From positions 1 through 64,000 of the forward strand of contig NZ_SGWI01000007.1 of the NCBI RefSeq assembly GCF_004519405.1: a stretch of DNA of 64,000 nt, read 5' to 3'. The translations under genes and the position numbers were made by a program. The notes beneath the pieces are model-generated. The model was given only the letters and a program-made list of their open reading frames with translations. It was not told the DNA's origin and searched no databases. Positions 53,075 through 61,700 of the stretch are shown here, one piece after another. Source of the stretch: Pseudomonas sp. BCA17. GTDB lineage: Bacteria > Pseudomonadota > Gammaproteobacteria > Pseudomonadales > Pseudomonadaceae. Numbering within the stretch: position 1 is the first letter of the stretch; every line of letters starts with the position of its first letter.

Positions 53075-53563
53075 ATGAAACTGGTCAGAACTCGTCAAAA
53101 CGCCGTGATGTGGATCATCGATGTGCTGCTGACCCTGTTGGCCTGGTTCGGGCTGATCTGGCTGCTGGCGCGCGGCATGAGCGCGATGCTCGAAACCCAT
53201 GGCGGTCCACGCCTGGAGGCGCCGATCTTTGCCGCACTCAACACCCTGCAGACATACCTCTGGATCGCCGTGTTCAACGCGGTGATCCTGATCGGTTGGG
53301 CGCGTTACCAACAACGCAAAGGCCGCAAGTTCGCCCAGCGCCGCGCCGAGGCCAATGCCCTCAGCGATAAGCGCCTGAGTGAGAGTTTCAACTTGGGCGA
53401 AGGCGACCTGGAGCAATTGCGCCGGCCGGGTGTGCTGGTGATCCACAACGACGAAGAGGGCGGGGTGGGGGAAGTGAAGTCCCATGTGTCCCGGGACGTG
53501 GAGCGCCCGCCGCTGACCCTGGTGCCCGGCCAGCCAAAAGGCAACGACGCCGGCAGCCTGTAG
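53075..53563 (+). CDS. pgaD: PgaD, PNAG synthase regulatory subunit
   Basis: The 162-residue protein has two transmembrane helices (about 12-34, WIIDVLLTLLAWFGLIWLL; and 60-78, YLWIAVFNAVILIGWA) and a charged cytoplasmic tail. It matches the PgaD family in layout, including the WARYQQRKGRKF segment after the second helix. PgaC and PgaD together bind c-di-GMP. GAGGAGG lies 7 bases ahead of ATG 53075. The tail is longer than in E. coli PgaD, and its stop codon TAG is part of a REP unit. Confidence 0.92.
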   Translation: MKLVRTRQNAVMWIIDVLLTLLAWFGLIWLLARGMSAMLETHGGPRLEAPIFAALNTLQTYLWIAVFNAVILIGWARYQQRKGRKFAQRRAEANALSDKRLSESFNLGEGDLEQLRRPGVLVIHNDEEGGVGEVKSHVSRDVERPPLTLVPGQPKGNDAGSL

Positions 53564-53658
53564 GCGCGGGCTCGCTCGTGAAAGCGTCAACGATAACGCG
53601 TGCTACCTGAACGGGCGCGGCGCCTGTGAGTTTTTCGCGAGCCAGCTCGCTTCTACAG
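53560..53658. repeat. REPIN (paired inverted REP units) at the end of pgaD
   Basis: A REP unit begins GTAGGCGCGGGCTCGCTCGTGA at 53560. Its inverted partner TCGCGAGCCAGCTCGCTTCTAC (53635-53656) lies about 50 bases further on, forming a large potential hairpin. The first unit supplies the pgaD stop codon. REPINs in pseudomonads are mobilised by RAYT transposases encoded elsewhere. Here it may also stabilise the 3' end of pgaABCD mRNA. Confidence 0.8.
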
Positions 53659-54012
53659 AGAATTAACCGACGGGTACCGGGGCCAGTCGGTGGATGGATC
53701 CGATAAATGGGATCCAATTCACACAATACCTGCGAACTTTTCCCCGATCCCCGGTACTAACCTAACTCGGCAAGAGCTTGATGGCCTAATAATGGCCCTT
53801 GAGCCGTACTTAGCCTTATTGCCGTCAAAAATGTCGCCACCTGTCGGAATAATCATGCATGACATCGGCGTACTTTATTTTTGATGGTTTTTAATTGTTA
53901 TTAATCAATGGGTTATTGGTTTAACTAGTCCGAACGCGCAACTAAGCCAGTTTCTTTGAACGCTGGAAGTTCGATGTTAGTTTGCCGCCCTTGATTTTTC
54001 GATGGATCGAAC
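53659..54012 (+). promoter_or_regulatory. AT-rich leader of the two-partner secretion operon
   Basis: About 350 bases without a confident gene, clearly AT-richer than the flanks, especially 53870-53935 (runs such as TTTTTAATTGTTATTAATCA). A GGATCC...GGATCC dyad lies at about 53696-53715. The region probably contains the tpsB promoter and may bind MvaT/H-NS-type silencers. A 64-codon frame inside it is described separately. Confidence 0.45.
53690..53884 (+). CDS. Possible small ORF in the tpsB leader (doubtful)
   Basis: A 64-codon frame starts ATGGATGGATCC and ends VGIIMHDIGVLYF. Its second half (LTRQELDGLIMALEPYLALL) reads like an amphipathic protein segment rather than random sequence. It has no clear ribosome site, codon use is not Pseudomonas-like, and I recognise no family. 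It may be a degenerate remnant, a leader peptide, or noise. Confidence 0.15.
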   Translation: MDGSDKWDPIHTIPANFSPIPGTNLTRQELDGLIMALEPYLALLPSKMSPPVGIIMHDIGVLYF

Positions 54013-55734
54013 ATGTCTTTGTTATCACGGACTCGGTATTTACTGTGCACTGTCCTGCTCGCATACCTGGGCCTGAACAGCGCCATCGCTGCGCCTACGC
54101 CAGGGGATCAGGACTTGATCCGCGACCGGCAGAACCGCCTGCTCGAAGAGCAGCAGCGACGCCTTGAAGAGCTCAAGGACCTGCCCGGCAAAGAGGCCAA
54201 GCCCCAGGCCCCGGCCACGCCGGCGGACACCCGTTGCTTCCCGATCAAAGACATCGAACTCAAGGGTGCCGACAGCCTGCCGGCCTCCGACCGCGAACGC
54301 CTGCTCAAGCCGTATGTAGGCCAATGCCTGGGCGTCTCGCAGCTCAATGAACTGCTCAAGGTCATCACCGATTACTACATCGCCAAAGGCCGCGTCACCA
54401 GCCGTGCCTACTTGCCGCAGCAGGACCTTTCCAGCGGCCATCTCCAAGTATTGGTGGTAGAAGGCAAACTCGAAGCGGTGAGAAGCGCAGAAGGCGGCAA
54501 CGTCACCGATCGCGAACTGGCCATGGCATTTCCCGGCAAGGTCGGCGAAGCGCTGAACCTGCGTGAAGTCGAGCAACTGGTGGACCAGCTCAACCGCCTG
54601 CCGTCGAAACAGGCGCAAATGGAGCTGACCCCCGGCCAGCAGATCGGCGGCAGCGACGTGGTGGTCAAGAACACCCCGCAAAAGCCCTGGCGCGCCAGCC
54701 TGTCGCGCAATAACGACGGGCAACGCAGCACCGGTGAACAGCAATGGGGCGCGGGTCTGGAGTGGGACAGCCCGCTGGGCCTGGCTGACCAACTGGTGCT
54801 GCGCGGTGGCCACGACGCCATCAGCGACCACCAGAAAACCTCGAAAAACAGCATGCTTTATTACAACGTGCCGTGGGGATGGTGGAACTTCAGTTACACC
54901 TATAGCGAGAGTGATTACCGCACGCTGGGCTACACCGACACCTTCAAGTTCAAGCAGTCGGGCGACAACCAGAACCATCAGTTGCGGGCCGAGCGTGTGA
55001 TCCACCGCGATGACGTCAGCAAGACCTCGCTCAACGTCGGCCTGGCCCACCTGCGCACCAACAACTACGTCCTCGACAGCCGTGTCGACGTCAGCAGCAA
55101 CCGCCTCAGTGAGTTGCAGTTTGGCATCAACCACGGTCGCCGTATCGGCAGTGCTTTCGTCAACGTCGACTTGGGCGTGCAGAACGGTATCGGCGCCTTT
55201 GATGCTCAGCGCGACGACCAGCATCGCGATCAGTTCGGCAACCTGACGCCCACCCCGGATTACCGTAAATACACCGCCACCGTCAGCTATCTGCAGCCAT
55301 TCACCCTGTGGGGCGAGTCGTTCAGCTTCACCAGCCTGGCCACCGGGCAGCGCAGTGAAGACGTGCTGTTCTCGCCGCAACGCATCAGCCTCGGCGGCTC
55401 ATCGTCGGTGCGCGGTTTCAAGGACCAGCAACTGTCCGGCGACAGCGGCGGCTACTGGCGCAACGAAGTGCGCTGGGCGCGCCCGGTCACCCTGGAATGG
55501 TTGCGCCCAGCCTTCGCCGAATACGGCACCAGCCTTGGTTACGACCAGGGTGTGATTCGCAACGACCGTTACAACGGCGACAACCACGGCCGAGTCTCAA
55601 GCAACTCCGTAGAACTGTTCGCCCGCGGCAAATACGTCAGCACCAGCGTGACCTTTGCCCATTCGTTGGAAAGACCGGGGGTGGTGACCGAGCGCGAAGC
55701 GCCGATCTACTTCCGCATGGATTTCTTCCTGTAA
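54013..55734 (+). CDS. TpsB outer membrane transporter (FhaC/ShlB/HecB family)
   Basis: The 573-residue protein has a signal peptide (about 1-27) and a glutamate/arginine-rich plug helix (about 33-58; LIRDRQNRLLEEQQRRLEEL). Two POTRA domains (about 75-230; CFPIKDIELKGADSL and VLVVEGKLEAV) precede a 16-stranded barrel with the conserved VRGF motif (466-469), ending FRMDFFL. It exports the TpsA protein encoded 30 bases downstream by recognising its TPS domain in the periplasm. ATG 54013 is the only reasonable start with a signal peptide. Confidence 0.93.
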   Translation: MSLLSRTRYLLCTVLLAYLGLNSAIAAPTPGDQDLIRDRQNRLLEEQQRRLEELKDLPGKEAKPQAPATPADTRCFPIKDIELKGADSLPASDRERLLKPYVGQCLGVSQLNELLKVITDYYIAKGRVTSRAYLPQQDLSSGHLQVLVVEGKLEAVRSAEGGNVTDRELAMAFPGKVGEALNLREVEQLVDQLNRLPSKQAQMELTPGQQIGGSDVVVKNTPQKPWRASLSRNNDGQRSTGEQQWGAGLEWDSPLGLADQLVLRGGHDAISDHQKTSKNSMLYYNVPWGWWNFSYTYSESDYRTLGYTDTFKFKQSGDNQNHQLRAERVIHRDDVSKTSLNVGLAHLRTNNYVLDSRVDVSSNRLSELQFGINHGRRIGSAFVNVDLGVQNGIGAFDAQRDDQHRDQFGNLTPTPDYRKYTATVSYLQPFTLWGESFSFTSLATGQRSEDVLFSPQRISLGGSSSVRGFKDQQLSGDSGGYWRNEVRWARPVTLEWLRPAFAEYGTSLGYDQGVIRNDRYNGDNHGRVSSNSVELFARGKYVSTSVTFAHSLERPGVVTEREAPIYFRMDFFL

Positions 55735-55764
55735 TTCAACGCCCGTTACATCGAGAATTTGACA

Positions 55765-58700
55765 ATGGATGTTCGCCAATTTGCCTTTCTGGCCCGTCAA
55801 CCTTCCGCTGCGCTGAAGCCACGGGACTCGTTCTTCGGCCTGCCTAAGCGCGGCCTGGTACTGATCCTGGCCAACGCACTGTTCTGGCAGCCGCTGCTGG
55901 CCCAGGCCGAAGGCATTGTGGTCAGCAACCCGGCCACCACCGTCGGCCAGGCCGGCAATGGCGTGCCTGTGGTGAACATCGCCACGCCCAATGGCGCAGG
56001 CTTGTCGCATAACCAATTCAAGGACTACAACGTCGGCCCCAACGGCGTGATCCTCAACAACGCCACCGGCGCGGTGCAAAACACCCAACTGGGCGGCTAC
56101 ATCGTCGGCAACCCCAACCTCAAGGGCGGCGCGGCGAACGTCATCCTCAACGAAGTCAACGGCGGCAGCCCGAGCCAGTTGCGCGGTTATACCGAAGTGG
56201 CGGGGCAGTCGGCCAAGGTCATCGTGGCCAACCCGTACGGTATTACGTGCAGCGGTTGCGGCTTTATCAACACGCCCAACGTTACGCTGACTACCGGCAA
56301 ACCCGTGCTCGACGCGAGCGGTCAGCTGCAGCGCTACCAGGTCGACGGCGGCGCCGTGACCATCGACGGCCAGGGCCTGAATGCCAGTAACGTCGACCGC
56401 TTCGAAATCATCACCCGCTCGGCCAAGATCAACGCGCAGATCAACGCCCGCGAACTGACCGTGATCGCCGGTCGCAACGACGTCGACGCCCAAAGCCTGA
56501 AAACCACCGCGCGTGCCGACGACGGCAGCGCCAAACCCGAGCTGGCGATTGACTCCTCGGCCCTGGGCGGCATGTACGCCGGCGCGATCAAACTGGTGGG
56601 CACCGAAGCCGGTGTGGGCGTGAAGCTGGACGGCACGTTGGCGGCCAGTGGTGGGGATATTCAGCTGGATGCCAATGGGCATTTGAGCATGGCGCAGACC
56701 GCTGCCAGCGGCGCCGTCAACGTCAAAGCCGCAAGCCTCGACGCTAAGGGGCCGGTGTATGCCGGTACCACCCTGGACGTACAAACCCAAGGTGATCTCA
56801 CCAACCGTCAAAGCCTGGCCGCCCGTGACCGCATCGCGCTGTCCAGCGGCGGTACCTTGACCAATGGCGACATCATCGAAGCTGGCGTCAACACCGATAA
56901 CACCCGTAACGCGACGGGTGATGTCAGCCTGCGCGGCAAGGCCGTCAACAACACCGGCACCAGTGTCATCGCCAGCCGCACCTTGAGCGTTGATGCCCAA
57001 GCCCTGAACAACCAGGGCGGCACCCTGAGTGCCAAACAACGCACCCAGATTACCGCCGCCACGATCGACAACCAGAACAAAGGCCGCATCCTCAGCAATG
57101 CCGGCTTGACCCTCACGGCTGATCGCCTGCAGAACACCCAGGGTGGGCTAGTCACCGGTAATGGCGCGCTGACCGCTTCCGTAGGTGATTTGCAGAACCA
57201 AGGGGGTGAAGTCTCCAGCCTGGACACCGCCACGTTGACGGTCGCCACCCTCGACAACGTCGCGGGGCTGGTCACGGCCGGCAAGACGCTGAGCCTGAAT
57301 ATTGGCGCGCTCAACAATCAGAATGGGCTGATCACCAGCCAAGGCAACGTCACCCTCACCGGGAACAGCCTGGATAACCGCCAGAAAGGTCTGGTCGCGG
57401 GTATCGGTGGTGTACAGCTGAATGTCGTCAACATCGACAACCGCAACGGCGAACTGTCCAGCCGTGCGGGTGTGCAGGTCACTGGTACGCAACTGGATAA
57501 CAGCGATGGCGGCCTGGTCATTGCTGGCAGCAGTGCAGGTCTGAATGTCGATCAGTTGCTCAACGGCAACCAAGGGCTGATCAGCAGCGAAGGGCCTCTG
57601 AGCGTCATGGCGCGCACCCTGGCCAACAACGGCGGCACGCTTTCCAGCGCCGGCCCGCTGACCCTCAACGCGCTTGGCGCGGTAAACAACCAGGGCGGTC
57701 GCGTGGTGACTGACGGCAGCCTGATCCTCAACAGCGCGAGTCTCGACAACAGTCAGAAAGGCACTCTGAGCGCACGCCAGGCCGCGCAGATCGGCACCTC
57801 CGACCTGAACAATCAGCAAGGCGGCCAGATCACCAGCGCCGAAGCGCTGACCCTGGACCTCAACCGTGGCCAGTTCAACAACCAGGGCGGGCTGATTAAC
57901 GCGCCGCTGTTGATGCTCAACAATCTCAAGGATGTGAATAACCAAGGCGGCGAGATCTCCAGCAGCCAAGCGTTCACACTTACCGCCGACAACCTGGACA
58001 ACAGCGGCGGCAAGCTGCTGAGCAACACCGCGCTGACCTTGCGCATCGGCCAGGCCCTGGCGAACGTCAAAGGTATGATTGCCGCAGCGTCGGTCGACGC
58101 TCACGCCGCCAGCCTCGACAACAGTGGCGGCACGCTCACCAGTCGTGGCGACACCCTGCTCAACGTTGATGGCCGCCTGACCAATCGCGACCAAGGCCTG
58201 CTCAATGCGGGCACTACCCTGACGCTCAACAGTGCCGAACTGGACAATCAGAACGGCTCACTGCTGGGCAGTGCGATTGCCTTGGACTTCGGCAGCGCCA
58301 CCGGCGACCTGAACAACACCGGTGGCCTGATCACCACCGCCGGCAACCTGAGCATCAATCATCTGCGCGACCTGAACAACCAGGGTGGCGAACTCTCCAG
58401 CGCGCAAACCGTGAACCTCAGCGGCCGCACGCTGAATAACAGCAACGGCAAGCTGATCAGCAATAACCTGCTGGTGCTCAATGCCGACAACCTGGTCAAC
58501 CAGAATGGCCTGATGTCCGGCTGGCAGGGCCTGACCGTCAGCGGTGCGAACCTCGACAACCGCAACGGCGGCACCTTGTCGAGCCGTTACGGCGACCTGA
58601 ATGCCACATTAAGCGCCAGCCTGCTCAACATTGGGGGCGGTGCGCTGGTCAGCCAGAAAGCGCTGACCGTCAGCGCCGGCGAACTGGACAACAGCAATAA

Positions 58701-61700
58701 GGGCGTACTCTCCAGCGCAGCCGGCCAGAACCTCACCGTAGGTGGGTTGTTGAACAACACCCAAGGCGGCGTGATCGACAGCGGCGCAGCCCTGAATCTG
58801 AATGCGCAAAACCTGGATAACAGCACCGGCAGCATCAGTGGCGGCACCGCCACCACCCTCGACTTGCTGGCGGCCTTGACCAACACCAACGGTAAATTGG
58901 CCAGCGGCGGCCCGCTGTTGATCCGCCGTGCCGCGCAGGTCAACAACCAGGGCGGCCAGATTGCCAGCCAAGGCCTGTTGACCCTGCTGACCGGCGGCCT
59001 GGACAACCGCAACCGTGGCACGCTGGCCGCCAACGACCACTTGAGCGTCACCGCCAGCGGCCTGGTGCAGAACGGCAACGACGGTTTGATCTACAGCCAG
59101 AACGCTGACCTCAAGCTCAGCGCCAACCGGCTGGACAACGGCCAAGGCGTCGTGCAAAGCCAGACCGGCCTGACCCTCGACGTGGCCGACGCCATCGACA
59201 ATCAGAGCGGCAAACTGATCGCCCAGAATGGCGACCTGAATGTCAACGCCGCTAGCCTCGACAGCCGGGGCGGCACCCTCGCCAGCCTCAAGGCCTTGCT
59301 CCAGACCCGCATCGTCGGCGTGCTGCGCAACGGCTATGACCTCAACAACAATCGCCAGGGCGGCGTGATGCAGGGGCAAACCTTGGATCTGCAAGCCGGC
59401 GCCGTGGACAACTATGGTGGACGCATTTCCGCGCAGGGCGGCAACGGCCTGGTCACCACCGGTAATTTCGACAACCGCAATGGCGGGCTGTACGCCAAAG
59501 GCCTGATGCGCGTGGTTGGGCACGACTTCGATAACAGCGGCGACAATGATGGCCAAATCGCCGCCCATCAGATTGACCTCGGCCTGAGCGGCGCACTGAA
59601 CAACCGCCTCGGCATCATCGAAAGCGAATCCACGCTCAAGGTGCGCGCGGCCAGCCTCGACAATCAGACCGGACGCCTGCGTGCACTGGGCGCCGACGGC
59701 AGCACGGAGTTCGCCATCGGTGGCGTGTTCGACAACCGCAACGGCGTGCTGGAAACCGCCAACACCAACCTGACTCTCGACGCTGGCAGCCTGCAAAACC
59801 TCGGCGGTAATGTATTGCACGTGGGCACCGGTACCTTCGGTATTGCGCCCGCCAACCTCAACGACGTCGGCGGCAGCCTGGTGACGCGGGGTGACCTGAC
59901 CATCACCCAGGACAACTGGACCAACAGCAGCGTGATCCAGGCCGGGCAACTGACGGTCAACGTCAACACGCTCGGCCAGACAAGCACCGGCCAACTGCTC
60001 GGCGCCCGACGCTTCATCGGCAGCGGCGCCAACTGGAACACCCAAGGCCTGATCGCCAGCGACGGCACGCTCGACCTGACATTGAGCGGTGCCCTCAACA
60101 GCAGCGGGCGCATCAGCAGCCTGGGCAACCTCAACCTCAGCGCGGCACAGGCCACCCTGAGCGACACGGCAAGCATCGCCGGCGGCGGCATCACCACCGC
60201 CAACATCGCCGGCACGCTCAACAACCGTGGGCGCATTACCGCCGCCACCGACCTGGTGCTTAACGCGGGCGCGATCAACAACTACGCGACCCTGGGCAGT
60301 GGCCAGCGCCTGACCGCTACCACCGGCACGTTACTCAACGACCATGGCCTGATCTTCAGCGGCGGCGACATGAGCTTGCGTGTCGACGCGTTGAACAACA
60401 GCTACGCCGACCTCTACAGCATGGGCAACCTGAGCGTCGATCGCGACGGCAAGGGTGGCCTGGCCAGCAGCATCCTCAACAGTTCATCGACGATCCAGAG
60501 TGACGGCAACCTCAGCCTGTCCGCCAACTCGATCAAAAACGAACGGGCGGTACTGACCGTCAACGACGCAGGTGTCTATACCGCGTCCGCCACCGAAGGC
60601 ACATGCATCAAGTACGTCAATGCCGGTGACTGCCACGCCGGTGGCACGGGGCGCAACTACGTGTGGGAGCTGGTAACCCGCGACAAACTGGAAGTGACCG
60701 CCGCCAGTGCCGGCTCGAGCATCACCTCGGGCGGCAACATGACCTTGGCCGGCGGCGACCTGCTCAACAGCAGCAGCTCGATTGCGGCCGGTGGCAACTT
60801 CACCGCGCGCCTGAACAACCTGGTCAACACCGGCATCGAAACCGGCGAGACCGAGACCTACCGGCTCTTTACATCTGCGCGCACCGAGCACCCAAGCGGC
60901 TGGTTCAATGCGGCGCGCGCACTGACCAATAAATACTGGTATCAAAGCCCTGGCTACAACCCCAATGACCTCGGTGGCCTGGAGGCTGCCGTAGCCAACT
61001 TCATCGGGATCATGGAGATCGAGCGCACTCAGTTCGGCAAAGTCACCAAAATCGCCAGTGATGACCAACGCTACGCCGCGGTGATTCAGGCTGCCGGCGC
61101 GGTGGACGTCAAGGCGCAAGCCGGTATCGACAACAGCGTGGTGCGCCTGGGCTACAACTACATCGGTGCGGGCGCCAAAACCACGACAGATGCCACGGGC
61201 GCCAGTGGCGCCGCCGGTTACTCGACCCGCGTCACCCTCAACCAGCAACTGCCGCCTGACCTGGCCCAACAGCAGATCAACCCGTTGAGCCTGCCCGGCT
61301 TCACCTTGCCCAGCGGGCAGGGCGGGCTGTTCCGCCTCAGTGGCGAAAGCGCCAGCGCACCAGCCAACACCGGCCCGCAAGGCTGGACCCTGGGTGGCGG
61401 CACCGTAGACCGCGCGCCGGTTTCCGGCCCGGCCGTACCCGGCAGTGGTACCTCGGCAGATGGCGTGGTGGTCAACCGCGTGCAAGGCCTGCCAGACAGC
61501 CAGTTCGTCTCCAATCCACAGAAATACCTGATTGAAACCAACCCACTGCTGACCAACCTCAGCCAGTTTTTAAGCTCTGATTATATGCTGTCCAAACTGG
61601 GCTTCGACCCGGACCAGGCCCAGAAGCGCCTGGGTGATGGCCTGTATGAACAACGCCTGATCCAGCAGGCCGTGATCGCGCGCACCGGCCAGCGCTTCAT

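Noticed and set aside
58609..60045. Long minus-strand frames within 55.6-63.8 kb
   Set aside because: They mirror the repeat structure of the TpsA gene on the plus strand, and their repetitive V/A/Q-rich products are shadows of the FHA-1 repeats.
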